DNA from: Sphingomonadales bacterium
Lineage (GTDB): Bacteria; Pseudomonadota; Alphaproteobacteria; Sphingomonadales; Sphingomonadaceae
Direction: 5' to 3'
Assembly: GCA_028868535.1 (NCBI GenBank)
Contig: JAGWUH010000023.1
Span: 1 to 56,242, forward strand
Length of the DNA stretch: 56,242 bases
The position numbers and the translations under genes are program-made. Positions 1-9,601 of this stretch are shown here, one piece after another (within the stretch, counting starts at the first letter, position 1; every line of letters begins with the position of its first letter). The notes under the pieces are model-generated. The model worked only from the letters and a program-made list of their open reading frames with translations, was not told the origin of the DNA and did not search any database.

Positions 1-2280
1 CGGCTGGCCGGGGTGGCGGTGTAGGTGACCGTCAACGCGGCGGGGTTGATCGTCAGCTTGCCCTGCTTCGCGACGGCGACCGTGTAGTTCGACACTTTCG
101 TGGCGCCGATGCCGGTGACCCCCAGTGCATCGACATAGGCCGCGGTACCGGCGTTGGTGCCGGTGGCATAGCCGGTGATGGTGAAGCTGTCGGTGCCCTT
201 CTGGCCGCTGTAGCTGGCGCCCGAGTTGCTTTGCGCGGCACCGTTGTACGTGACGGTGTTGTCCGCGCCCGTGAGCGTCAGCGTGGCCTTGCCGATTGTC
301 AGCGTGCCCTGCTTCTCGACCACGACTTTGTAGTTCGAGACCAGGGTGCTGCCGACGCCCGCCACCCCAAGCGTATCGACGTAGGCGGTATCGCTGGCGT
401 CGGTGGCTTTGGCATAGCCGGTCACGGTGAAGCTGTCGGTGCCCTTCTGGCCGCTGTAGCTGGCGCCGGAATTGCTCTGCGCGCCGCCGTTGTACGTCAG
501 CGTGTGATCGCTCCCCGTCAGCGTCAGTGTCGCCTGGCCGATCGTCAGCTTGCCCTGTTTGGCGACCTTGACGTCGTAGTTGGACAGCTTGGTGGCGCCC
601 ACGGCCGACACCACCAGCGCATCGGCATAAGCCGTGTCGCTGGCGTTGGTGGCTTTGGCATAGCCGCCAATGGTGAAGCTGTCGCTGCCCTGCTGGCCCG
701 CATAGCTGGCGCCCGAATTGAGCTGCTCGCCGGCGTTGTAGGTGACCGTGTGGTTCCCCCCCGTGAGCGTCAGAGTCGCCTTGCCGATCGCCAGGCTTCC
801 GTTGACATAGTGGATGTCGTAGTTTTCCAGACCCGTGCCCACGGCCTTCGCCAGGGCGTCGGCATAAGGCGTGGTGCTGGCATCGATCCCGGAGGCGAGG
901 CCGCTGACCCCGGTGACCGTATCGCCGGCGACGAGCAGGCCATCGACCATGTAGCCGTGGGTCTGCGTCTTGCCGTTGTAGACCGCATCGGTGACGGTGG
1001 TGCCGGTGATCGTCAACGGCGCCGGCTTGATCGTCAGCCCGCCATTGTGGACGACGACGATGTAGTTATCGAGCATGCTGCCGGCACTGGCAATGCCGAC
1101 CTGGGCGGTGGACTGCGGCCGGTCGATCACCGCCAGCGTGTCCGGCGCTTCCTTTCCGGTGACGCTGGTCGCCTTGGCATAGCCGACGATGTCGAAGGCA
1201 TCGTTCACCTGCACGCCGTCGAGGGTCGCGCCGAAGTTGGCCTGCTCGCTTCCGGTATAGGTCAGGCTGTTGGTCTTGCCCGTGATCGTCAGCGTTGCCT
1301 TGCCGATCGTCAGGCTGCCCTTGGTATAGGTGATGTCGTAGTTGTCGAGGCCGATGCCCTGCGCCGTCAACGCCGTGTCGGCATAGGCGGTATTGCGCGC
1401 GTAGATGCCCTGCGCGAGGCCGGTGACCCCGGTGATCTTGTCGTTGGCGAACAGCGTCCCGGTGACGTCGTAGCCGTTGGTCTGCTCGCTGCTGTTGTAA
1501 GTGACGGTGCCGGTCTTGCCGGCGATCGCCAGCGCGGCGCGGCCGATCGTCAGGCTGCCCTTGGTGTAGGTGATGTCGTAGTTGTCAAGGCCGATGCCCT
1601 GCGCCGTCAACGCGGTGTCGGCATAAGCGGTGTCGCTGGCACTGGTGCCGTGCGCGAGGCCGGTGACGCCGGTCACCTTGTCGCTGGCGAACAGCGTCCC
1701 GGTGACGGTGTAGTCGTTGGCCTGCTCTTTGCCGTTGTAGGTGACGGTGCTGGTCTTGCCGGCGATCGCCAGCGCGGCGCGGTCGATCTTCAGGCTGCCG
1801 TTGGTATAGGTGATATCATAGTTCGCCAAGCCATCGCCCTGCGCCGCCAACGCCGCGTCGGCATAGGCGGTATCGCTGGCGTTGGTAGCCTTGGCGAGGC
1901 CGGTGACGCCGGTCACCTTGTCGTTGGCGAACAGCGTCCCGGTGACGATGTAGTCGTTGGCCTGCTCGCCACCGTTGTAGGTCACGGTGCCGGTCTTGCC
2001 GGCGATCGCCAGCGCAGCGCGGTCGATCTTGAGGCTGCCGTTGGTGTAGGTGATGGCGTAGTTGTCGAGGCCGATGCCCTGCGCCGTCAACGCTGCGTCG
2101 GCATAGGCGGTGTCGCTGGCATTCGTGCCGTGCGCGAGGCCGGTGACGCCAGTCACCTTGTCACTGGCGAACAACGTGCCGGTGACGGCGTAGCCGTTGA
2201 CCTGCTCGCTGCCGTTGTAGGTGACGGTGCCGGTCTTGCCGGCAATCGCCAGCGTCGCCTTGTCGATCGTCACCTTCGAG
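1..2280 (-). repeat. Tandem about 240-bp YDG/MBG-like repeats in the adhesin
   Basis: About nine units of roughly 240-250 bp lie head to tail inside the adhesin gene. Each encodes about 80 residues of the form IGKATLTLTG, then TVTYNG, then a GYAxGT or TGLAxGT loop, then TAYADAL, then NYDITY. Units at about 1300-2260 resemble each other closely at DNA level, which suggests recent duplication or gene conversion. A further unit starts at the window edge. Confidence 0.85.
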
Positions 2281-5200
2281 CCGTCCACTGACAGCGGCTT
2301 GTAGTTCTTCGCCAGCGCATTGCCGGACTTGACGGCACCCAGTGACAGGCCGCCCAGGTCGGTCAGCGCATAGCCCGAGCTGCTCGCGGCGCTCCCGGTC
2401 AGCGTGCCGGAGGTGCCGTTGTCGGTGACGAAGAAGCTTTCGCCGTTGACCCCATTCGCGGTCAGGTACTGACCGGCGATTGCCGTCGTGCCATCGTACG
2501 TGCGGCTGCCGATGAGTGCGAGGTCCGCCTGCTTGATCGTCAGCGAGCCCTTCTCTGCGCTCGTGACGAGGTCATAGCCGAACTGGTCGGAATAGAGCCC
2601 ACCTGCCAAGGTAAGGTCGTACGTGTTGGCGTCCTTGCAGGCCCCGCCGGTGCCGCAGGTCACGGTGGCCGTGCCATGGATCCTGCCTTTGTCCGCGGCC
2701 AGGCCGGTGGCCGGGCCGGACGTGATGACCGCCGAATAGCTGAGGCTGCCCGCCTGATCGACGCCCGAATAGGTCGTCTCCTGCGTCCCGGCCGAAACCG
2801 TCGCTTCGGTCATGAACGCCTTGAGCAGCGGCGCGGTGCTGCCCTCATAGATGCGCCAAAGGCCGGTGCCGCCCCCGTTCGTGTCGATGGACCACTCGGC
2901 GTTGGCGAAGCTGGTTGCCGACAGCATGTCCGCCGCGGCCAGCCCGGTCCCTCCGGCGCTGGATTCGAGCGCGCTGCCCGTCTTGTCCCAGAAACTGCGC
3001 GTGACCGAGCTGCCATCGCCGTTGAAGCCGACGAGGCCGCCAAGATCGGAGGAGCCCGTGACACGTCCGGTCGAATAGCTGCGATCGATGGTCGCGGCGT
3101 TGATGCCCACCAGTCCGCCGACCGCGCTACTGCCGGTGACACTCCCGGTGGCATAGCTGTTGGCGATCGCGGCGCTGGCGATATTCGCGCCGACCAGGCC
3201 GCCGACATAGCTGTCACCGATCACTTCGCCGATCGCAAAGCTTTGCGAAATTGCGCCGTTCGCCTGGTTGAGGCCCACGAGCCCACCGACATACGTGGAG
3301 CCTGGACTGCCGTTGACCCGGCCCATGGCAAAGCCCAACGCGATATTGCCGGCGTTCGAACCGACCAGCCCGCCGACTCTGCTGTTGCCGGTGATGATGG
3401 CGGACGAGCCACTGCGGGTAATGTCGCCGCCGCTGTAGCCGGCCAGCCCGCCGACATTGCTCTTCCCGGTGACGGCGCCGGCAGTGCCGGCTCCGGTGAT
3501 CGGGCCTTCGCTGTAACCGACCAGTCCGCCGACAAAGTCTTCACCCTGGACAATGCCTTCGACGTTGCTGGCGGTGATGCCACCCTGGTTCATGCCGACG
3601 AGGCCGCCCGTGTTGGAGCCTCCCTGGATGTTGACATGGGTGAGGGTGAGGCCGGTGACGGTGCCGGTCAGAATCCCGAACAGGCCGACGTTGTCGTGAT
3701 TGGGAAGGTTGATGGTCAGGCCGTCGATCGTATAGCCGAGGCCGTTGAACTGGCCCTGGTACCCGTCGTTGCTGTCATCGTTGAGCGGCGAGAAGCCCAT
3801 GCCGCCGTTCCAGCCGGCGGTTGCCGAGGCGTCGATCTCGTTGCCCAGCACATAGCGCGCGGTCAGGTTGTCGTTGATTGCCTGCACCTGCTCGATCGTG
3901 GTCAGCACGCTGTAGTGCGTCGGCGTGTGGACGCTGGGATCGGCAGCGAGGATGACGTCGCCGCTGATCGGCGTCGCCTTGAGGTTGAGCAGGAACGGCG
4001 TCGTCTGGCCGTTGGCGGTGCTCCACACGTCGGTGCTGAAATTCGCCGGCAGCCGGGCCAGGTTCGCGGTGGTGATCGCGGTGCCGCCGGCGCTGCCGGT
4101 CTGCCCGGTGGTATCGCTGTCCCAATAGCTGTCGGTAACCGTCGCGCCCGCCCTGAAGCCGATGAGCCCGCCGGTCGTCACTGTCATGCTGGCGCCGACC
4201 TGGGTGGCGACGACCTTGCTGACGGTGCCGATGGCATAGCTGCGCGAAACGGACCCGCCGCCGAGAACGCCGACCAGGCCGCCGCCATAGTTCCTGGTGG
4301 ACACTGCGCCCGTGGCAAACGTGTCCGCAATCGTGCCCTGGCTGCCACCGATCAGGCCGCCGACATAATTGACGCCGGAAACATCGCCCGACGCAAAGCT
4401 TTCGCGGACGGTAAGCGCGGCGGCGCCGGCCCCCACAAGACCCCCCACGTACCAGCCCGATTTCACGACGTCGGTCTTGGCGAGGCCGAAGACACTGCCG
4501 GTCGCATAGCTGCGGCTGATCGTCGCGGGGGTATTGCCGGAACTGGAATCGCCACCGCCGACCAGCCCGCCGATGGCCTGGCCATAGCCCGTCACGGTCG
4601 CGCTGGAAAAGCTCGCGGTGATCGTGCCGCCGACCAGTCCGCCGACCAGCCCGCCCACGCCGTCGCCCTGCCCGGTCACGATTCCGCTGGCGCTGCTTTG
4701 CGTTATCGTGCCGGTATCGACGAAGCCGACGAGCCCGCCGGTCTCGCCGCCAAGCCCCTTGACCTCCCAAGGGGCGAAAGCCAGGCTGTTGCTGATGGTC
4801 CCGCCCTTCAGGCTGCCGACGAGGCCGCCGACGCCTTCCCCGCCCAGTTTCGTGCTGGTGTCGACCACGGTGCCGGAACCGGTGACGTTGGCGATCGCAT
4901 GCGAGCCGGTCACCGATCCGCCCACCACCATCCCGGCCAGGCCGCCGACCGATCCAGCCGTGCCGGTGACGTTCCCGTGCACCGTCACGTTGCTGATGGT
5001 GGTGCCGTCGGCCTCGCCGACCAGGCCGCCGACCTCGCCGACGCCCGACACCCCGCCGAGCACCAGCACGAGGTTGCGGATGTTGCCGGCCCCCAGCGCG
5101 TTGCCGGTCAATCCGAACAGACCGACCCGGCTGTTCGCACTGTTGATCGTCAGCCCGTCGATCCGGTGGCCGAGCCCGTCGAACACGCCATAGAAGCCAC

Positions 5201-8200
5201 CGCCCGGGGTCAGATCGGCCCCTTGTGCGGTCACGCCGATCGGCAGGAACCCGGCGCCGCCGTTCCAGCTCGACGTGCCGCTGGCAGTGATGTCGTTGCC
5301 CAGCACGTACTTCGCGCCCAGCATCGTCCCGGCATCGCCGAGCATCGAACCGTTGATCCCCTGCACCTGGCCGATGTCGGTCAGCACGTAATACAGGGCC
5401 GGCGTGGCGGGGGCCGGATCCATGGTGAGGATCACCCGGCCGCTGATCGGGCCGTTGACGATGTTGGTCAGGAACGGCGTCGAGTGGCCGTTGTTGTTGC
5501 TCCAGGCCCATGCTTCGAAGCCGTCCAGCCCGCCGGCCAGCTCCGCGGTGGTCTTGCCGATGCCGTAGGCGCTGGTGAGGGTTGTGGTATCGCTGTCCCA
5601 ATAGCTGTTGGTGATCGTGCCGCCGGTGCTGACCGCGACGAGCGGCGCGGCGGTCAGCCCGGTGACGCTGCCGATGGCATAGGAACCGGTTGTGCTGGCG
5701 GCACCGACCATCCGTCCGACCAGCCCGCCGGCGATGCCGTTGCTGCCGGCGGTGCCTGTCTCGGTGGCCGTCACCGCACCCGTGGCATAGGAGCTGGTAA
5801 TGACACCGCCTGCCGCCTGGCCCGCCAGCCCGCCGATCCCGCTGGCGCCGGATACGGCGCCGGTCGCAAAGCTTTGATAGATCGCGCCGTTCACCAGCCC
5901 GGCCAATCCGCCGATCGAGGTGGACTGGGCGCCGGAAACATCGCCGGTCGCATAGCTGAGGATGATCGACCCGTTAGCGCCCACCAATCCCGCGAGCCCG
6001 CCGATCTGGCTGACCTGGTTGCCGTGATCGGAAACCGAGGCGGCCGAAAAGCTGTCCGTTACAATACCGTTGGTGAGACTGCCAACCAGGCCGCCGACAG
6101 CGTAGCTATTGCCGGTAACGTTGCCCGCAACGGCCGAGTAGCTGATGTTGGAGTTCGCCGTCACGAAGCCGGCCAATGCCCCGACCGTGCCTTGGCCGAT
6201 GATATCGACGTTGGCCAGGCTGATACTGCGCACGATCGCGCCTGTCTGGTACGAGCCAAGGCGGCCGAACAGCCCGACATAGTCTTCGGTGGGCCGATGG
6301 ATGGTCAGCCCGGTGATGGTGTGGTCCAGCCCTTCCAGAACGCCGTAGAAGCCAACCGCCGCATTGCCGATCGGCACGAAACCCTTTCCGCCGTCCCAGT
6401 TGGCCGTAATGCCGGCGTCGATGTCATTGCCCAGCACGAACTTGCCGCCGAGGTTCAGCCAGATGCTCTGGACCTGGCCGATGCCCGTCAGCACGTCGAA
6501 GTAGGTTGGCGTGGCGGAACTGTCACTGGCCAGGATCACACGCCCGCTGATCGTCGGCGCATAGGAAATGTTCAGCAGGAACGGCGTCGATCGTCCCCCA
6601 TTGCTGCTCCAGATGCTCGCGTCGAAACCGGCCAGCTTGCCCGCCAGCCCCGCCGTGTCGAGCCCAGTTCCGCCGGACGCGCTGGTGGGCTGGCCGGTAG
6701 TGACCGTGTCCCAGTAGCTGTTGGTGACGGGAGCGCTCTTGGCGCCCGCATACCCTCCGAGCAATCCCCCTGTAGAACTACTGCCTGTCACCTTGCCGGT
6801 AGCAAAGCTCGAAGTGATCGTCCCGTTGGTCGACATGAACCCGACGAGTCCGCCCGCCCTTTCGGCCGTGGCCCTCACTGCACTGGTAGAGTAGCTGTTG
6901 CTGATCGGGCCAGAGTTGCCGCCGACCAGACCGCCAACGACAACAAGTCCAATCACGTCGCCCGTGGCGAAGCTATCGCTGATCTGTGATGAATCGCTGT
7001 TCCAACCGACAAGCCCGCCAACATAGCTGCCGAACGGCGCGTTCGGGCTATTGATGCCGTAGACGCCGGTGACCGAACCTGTCGCGAAACTGCGCGTGAT
7101 CGTGGCGGTGTTGGATTGAGAGCCGACGGAGCCGACAAGACCGCCGATGTAGTACCCTTTCGATGTGACTGTGGCGGAAGAGGAACTGTCGGAGATCGAG
7201 CCCGCAGAGGCCCAACCGACAAGGCCGCCGGCGTTGGAGCCCTGGCCCGCGCTAAGACCCGCGATTATCTTGCCATCGACGTTCACGTTGCTGATCGTGC
7301 CGATGCTTTCACCGGCAAGGCCGCCGACTTCGCTGGCACCGGTGATATCGACCCCGGACAGATTGAGGTTGCGAACGATGCCGCTGGTTCCGATGTAGCC
7401 GAACAGGCCGACGCCGGACTTGTTGGGTTGGTAGATGTTCAGGGTGCTGATGGTGTGGCCCAGTCCATCGAGCATGCCCCCGAACGATTGGCTGGCACTC
7501 CCGATTGGATCGAAACCATAGATGACGTTCCAGTTTTGCGTGGGTGTGGCATCGATATCGTCACCGAGAACGTAGCTGCCGCTCAGGTCGCCTTTGATGC
7601 CCTGCAGATCGTTGCCCGATGCGGAGTTTTCGGCGCCGAGTGCCGTGATCACCTTCCACGTGGTGCGCAGGAATCCTTGCGACGTGACGAAATTGTATCC
7701 TGCCGGCAGGTAGATTCTCGCGCCGGCACCGAGCGTGTAGCTGGTCGCACTGGCGTTCACCCCTGTGCCCTGGCCGTAGTCCAGCTCGAGCTTGCCGGCG
7801 GTGGACCTGATGCTGGTGTTGATGACGATGTTGCGCCAGGCGCTCAATGTCAGTTGGTAGTTGCTGGTCCAGGACAGTGCGGCGTTGACGATGATGTCGC
7901 CATTGCCGGTGCCGGGGGTGCTGGCATCGGTGGTTATCTTGACATTGCCCCCGATCAGCGAATTGTTGATCGTTGTCGCCGCCGTCAGGTCGATCGTCGC
8001 GTCGCCGGGGTCGAGCAGCCATTCGCCACCGTGGCTGTCCACGCCGGCGGCGCCGATGTCGAGCCTGGCGCCCGAGGTTTCGACGAACCCAGCCCCGCCG
8101 CCCGCACCCCGGGCGCTGATCGTGCCGGCGACCGTGGTGGTGCCGCCCTCGCTGACCAGCCAGACCTTGCCCTGGTCCGCGCGCACGCCGGCGGCGTTGA

Positions 8201-8996
8201 TGGTGCCGGCGGTGTTGCCGGCGAGCGCATAGACGTTGCCCTGCTGCGCGCGCAGTTCGGCGCTGGCGGCTTCGATCAGGCCGCCGTTGGCCGCGCTGCT
8301 GCCGTTGTCCCCCACCAGCACGCTGAACAGCCCGCCGGCATCGTTGGCGCTGTCCCGCAGCAGCACGGTGCTGCCGGCCAGCAGGCCGGCGGTGCCGTTC
8401 GCGGCGGCGAGGCTGCCGCTGTTGGTCACGCTGTAGCCGATCAGCGCGACGTTGCCGCCCAGCGCGCCGACCTTGCCGAGGTTGACCACGCTGGCGCGCG
8501 AGGTTCCGGCGAACGTCAGTGGGCCGCCCTTGATGAAATCGGCATTGGCGATGTCGAGCGTGGAAGCGACGAACGTGCCCCCCGTCTCCACCACGCCGGA
8601 CTTGCCGATGACGATGCCGTTGCCGTTGACGAGATAGAGCGAGCCGCTGGCCGACAGCCGCCCGTCGATCTGCGAGATCGCGGTGCCGGTGACGCGGTTG
8701 AGCGTCGCGCCGGCGCCGTTCTCGAATCGCACCGCCGCGCCTTCGCCGATCGAGAAGCCGGCCCAGTCGATCACCGCCCGGTCCGATGCCTGGCTCACCG
8801 TCATCGTCGCGCCGCCCGCATGGATCGACGCGGCACCCGCCGCAACCGTGCCGCCATCGGGCAGGACCGGTGCCGCTTGCGCCAGCGCCGCGACGGGGAC
8901 GAATCCGCCCAGCATCGTCGCCCCCAGCAGCCAGCGGCGCAGCCGCAGGCGGTGCGTTGCCGTGCGATCGACCGGCGCGATGTGCGTGAACGTCAT
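1..8996 (-). CDS. Giant filamentous-haemagglutinin-type adhesin (TPS secreted), partial
   Basis: The frame is open from the ATG at 8996 to the window edge, giving about 2998 residues without a stop; the C-terminus is missing. Residues 1-33 are a long signal sequence with a likely cleavage after ALAQA. About 34-280 is a TPS/haemagglutinin-activity domain, including VNGNGI where the family usually has NPNG, and FVAST. From about 470 to 2005 there are four modules, each starting with a VLGNDIDA-like motif, followed by GLGHTI, VGLFG and many VGGLVG (GLUG) motifs, and ending in SYWDT or RSFWD. From about 2065 to the edge are about 80-residue YDG/MBG-like repeats with TYNG and DNYDITY motifs. By family, such proteins are exported by a TpsB partner and act as adhesins or biofilm matrix proteins. 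No tpsB is visible here. A Shine-Dalgarno-like GGCAGGA precedes the ATG. Confidence 0.9.
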   Translation of the reverse strand, partial: MTFTHIAPVDRTATHRLRLRRWLLGATMLGGFVPVAALAQAAPVLPDGGTVAAGAASIHAGGATMTVSQASDRAVIDWAGFSIGEGAAVRFENGAGATLNRVTGTAISQIDGRLSASGSLYLVNGNGIVIGKSGVVETGGTFVASTLDIANADFIKGGPLTFAGTSRASVVNLGKVGALGGNVALIGYSVTNSGSLAAANGTAGLLAGSTVLLRDSANDAGGLFSVLVGDNGSSAANGGLIEAASAELRAQQGNVYALAGNTAGTINAAGVRADQGKVWLVSEGGTTTVAGTISARGAGGGAGFVETSGARLDIGAAGVDSHGGEWLLDPGDATIDLTAATTINNSLIGGNVKITTDASTPGTGNGDIIVNAALSWTSNYQLTLSAWRNIVINTSIRSTAGKLELDYGQGTGVNASATSYTLGAGARIYLPAGYNFVTSQGFLRTTWKVITALGAENSASGNDLQGIKGDLSGSYVLGDDIDATPTQNWNVIYGFDPIGSASQSFGGMLDGLGHTISTLNIYQPNKSGVGLFGYIGTSGIVRNLNLSGVDITGASEVGGLAGESIGTISNVNVDGKIIAGLSAGQGSNAGGLVGWASAGSISDSSSSATVTSKGYYIGGLVGSVGSQSNTATITRSFATGSVTGVYGINSPNAPFGSYVGGLVGWNSDSSQISDSFATGDVIGLVVVGGLVGGNSGPISNSYSTSAVRATAERAGGLVGFMSTNGTITSSFATGKVTGSSSTGGLLGGYAGAKSAPVTNSYWDTVTTGQPTSASGGTGLDTAGLAGKLAGFDASIWSSNGGRSTPFLLNISYAPTISGRVILASDSSATPTYFDVLTGIGQVQSIWLNLGGKFVLGNDIDAGITANWDGGKGFVPIGNAAVGFYGVLEGLDHTITGLTIHRPTEDYVGLFGRLGSYQTGAIVRSISLANVDIIGQGTVGALAGFVTANSNISYSAVAGNVTGNSYAVGGLVGSLTNGIVTDSFSAASVSDHGNQVSQIGGLAGLVGANGSIILSYATGDVSGAQSTSIGGLAGLVNGAIYQSFATGAVSGASGIGGLAGQAAGGVITSSYATGAVTATETGTAGSNGIAGGLVGRMVGAASTTGSYAIGSVTGLTAAPLVAVSTGGTITNSYWDSDTTTLTSAYGIGKTTAELAGGLDGFEAWAWSNNNGHSTPFLTNIVNGPISGRVILTMDPAPATPALYYVLTDIGQVQGINGSMLGDAGTMLGAKYVLGNDITASGTSSWNGGAGFLPIGVTAQGADLTPGGGFYGVFDGLGHRIDGLTINSANSRVGLFGLTGNALGAGNIRNLVLVLGGVSGVGEVGGLVGEADGTTISNVTVHGNVTGTAGSVGGLAGMVVGGSVTGSHAIANVTGSGTVVDTSTKLGGEGVGGLVGSLKGGTISNSLAFAPWEVKGLGGETGGLVGFVDTGTITQSSASGIVTGQGDGVGGLVGGLVGGTITASFSSATVTGYGQAIGGLVGGGDSSSGNTPATISRSYATGSVFGLAKTDVVKSGWYVGGLVGAGAAALTVRESFASGDVSGVNYVGGLIGGSQGTIADTFATGAVSTRNYGGGLVGVLGGGSVSRSYAIGTVSKVVATQVGASMTVTTGGLIGFRAGATVTDSYWDSDTTGQTGSAGGTAITTANLARLPANFSTDVWSTANGQTTPFLLNLKATPISGDVILAADPSVHTPTHYSVLTTIEQVQAINDNLTARYVLGNEIDASATAGWNGGMGFSPLNDDSNDGYQGQFNGLGYTIDGLTINLPNHDNVGLFGILTGTVTGLTLTHVNIQGGSNTGGLVGMNQGGITASNVEGIVQGEDFVGGLVGYSEGPITGAGTAGAVTGKSNVGGLAGYSGGDITRSGSSAIITGNSRVGGLVGSNAGNIALGFAMGRVNGSPGSTYVGGLVGLNQANGAISQSFAIGEVIGDSYVGGLVGANIASAAIANSYATGSVTGSSAVGGLVGINAATIDRSYSTGRVTGSSDLGGLVGFNGDGSSVTRSFWDKTGSALESSAGGTGLAAADMLSATSFANAEWSIDTNGGGTGLWRIYEGSTAPLLKAFMTEATVSAGTQETTYSGVDQAGSLSYSAVITSGPATGLAADKGRIHGTATVTCGTGGACKDANTYDLTLAGGLYSDQFGYDLVTSAEKGSLTIKQADLALIGSRTYDGTTAIAGQYLTANGVNGESFFVTDNGTSGTLTGSAASSSGYALTDLGGLSLGAVKSGNALAKNYKPLSVDGSKVTIDKATLAIAGKTGTVTYNGSEQVNGYAVTGTLFASDKVTGVTGLAHGTNASDTAYADAALTAQGIGLDNYAITYTNGSLKIDRAALAIAGKTGTVTYNGGEQANDYIVTGTLFANDKVTGVTGLAKATNASDTAYADAALAAQGDGLANYDITYTNGSLKIDRAALAIAGKTSTVTYNGKEQANDYTVTGTLFASDKVTGVTGLAHGTSASDTAYADTALTAQGIGLDNYDITYTKGSLTIGRAALAIAGKTGTVTYNSSEQTNGYDVTGTLFANDKITGVTGLAQGIYARNTAYADTALTAQGIGLDNYDITYTKGSLTIGKATLTITGKTNSLTYTGSEQANFGATLDGVQVNDAFDIVGYAKATSVTGKEAPDTLAVIDRPQSTAQVGIASAGSMLDNYIVVVHNGGLTIKPAPLTITGTTVTDAVYNGKTQTHGYMVDGLLVAGDTVTGVSGLASGIDASTTPYADALAKAVGTGLENYDIHYVNGSLAIGKATLTLTGGNHTVTYNAGEQLNSGASYAGQQGSDSFTIGGYAKATNASDTAYADALVVSAVGATKLSNYDVKVAKQGKLTIGQATLTLTGSDHTLTYNGGAQSNSGASYSGQKGTDSFTVTGYAKATDASDTAYVDTLGVAGVGSTLVSNYKVVVEKQGTLTIGKATLTLTGADNTVTYNGAAQSNSGASYSGQKGTDSFTITGYATGTNAGTAAYVDALGVTGIGATKVSNYTVAVAKQGKLTINPAALTVTYTATPAS
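2981..7580 (-). repeat. Four large GLUG modules in the adhesin
   Basis: Four copies of a 0.9-1.2 kb module lie at about 7580-6706, 6450-5590, 5315-4111 and 3862-2981. Each begins with VLG(N/D)(D/E)IDA, continues through G(L/F)GHTI-type and VGLFG motifs and a run of GLUG repeats, and ends in SYWDT (RSFWD in the last). The modules differ in the number of GLUG repeats. The third is the longest. Confidence 0.8.
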
Positions 8997-9372
8997 TCCT
9001 GCCCCCGTAAGATCGGCGTTCCGGGGCCGGAACGCCGTGGCCGGGCACGCGGACCGGCGGGCGAGCGCCGCCGATCGATTACGTACCTTTACGGAGTTGA
9101 TGGCGAATTTTGCGTTTATTATCAACTAATCACATCGATTATGCAAAATCATAATTCATAATCGAAAGTGAAAATTGTTGAAGAAGCCGGGAAATTATTA
9201 AATATTTAGATGCATCTTATGAAAAGATGCGAAACCGCCTGCGAAATAACCGAATTTATTGTAAAAATGCGACGCAAGCAGGCGAAAAAATTTTAGCGCG
9301 ATCGCAAGGGGACTGTCCCGCCATCGTCGCTTTCACGCCGCCGCCGCGGTGATCTTCCGGCGAGGCCGGGGC
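8997..9372. other. AT-rich intergenic region upstream of the adhesin
   Basis: There is no convincing gene in this stretch. It holds the adhesin leader (8997-9110), the predicted promoter and an AT-rich segment up to about 9300. This is the only such segment of this size in the window. AT-rich DNA ahead of large surface-protein genes is often bound by silencer or nucleoid proteins. That role is an inference here. Confidence 0.6.
9118..9146 (-). promoter_or_regulatory. Predicted promoter of the adhesin gene
   Basis: On the minus strand TTGCAT (9141-9146) and GATAAT (9118-9123) are separated by exactly 17 bp. This would start a leader of about 110 nt before the adhesin ATG at 8996. The block 9110-9300 is strikingly AT-rich for this genome and carries a hairpin GCATCTT/AAGATGC near 9212-9230. 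That fits a regulated upstream region. It is predicted from sequence only. Confidence 0.5.
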
Positions 9373-9374
9373 GC

Positions 9375-9407
9375 AAAAAACCCGCCTGGGGCGATGCCCC
9401 GGCGGGT
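9375..9407 (-). terminator. Intrinsic terminator after tRNA-Val
   Basis: On the minus strand the stem ACCCGCC/GGCGGGT plus inner GGGGC/GCCCC (one bulged base) is followed by six T. It starts 9 bp after the CCA end of tRNA-Val and would end that transcript. Confidence 0.85.
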
Positions 9408-9415
9408 CTTCCGAA

Positions 9416-9490
9416 TGGTGGGCGTAGGAAGGATTGAACTTCCGACCCCTGCGATGTCAACACAGTGCTCTACCACTGAGCTATACGCCC
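9416..9490 (-). tRNA. tRNA-Val (anticodon GAC)
   Basis: The cloverleaf folds fully: acceptor GGGCGTA/TACGCCC, D-stem GCTC/GAGC, anticodon stem CTGTG/CGCAG around loop TTGACAT (anticodon GAC), and T-stem GGAAG/CTTCC with loop TTCAATC. The CCA end is encoded. It is monocistronic, with a strong terminator directly downstream. Confidence 0.96.
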
Positions 9491-9601
9491 GATCCATTCA
9501 GGCCCCGGCAGCGCCGGGTGAGGGCGGCCTTTAGCCGCGCCTCGGTGTCTATGCAAGCGGGTTTCGCCTTTGCCCGACGCTTCTGCCGCGATCCGCGTTG
9601 T

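Noticed and set aside
3775..5601. Arg-rich minus-strand frame of about 600 codons
   Set aside because: It is another frame of the adhesin gene, with no family features. High-GC repeats leave it open by chance.
231..6989. Very long open frames on the plus strand (231-2291 and 2676-6989)
   Set aside because: They lie antisense to the adhesin. The minus frame shows a signal peptide, TPS domain, GLUG and YDG motifs. The plus frames give low-complexity Asp/Gly/Arg/Val-rich sequence, as expected opposite a repeat-rich high-GC gene.
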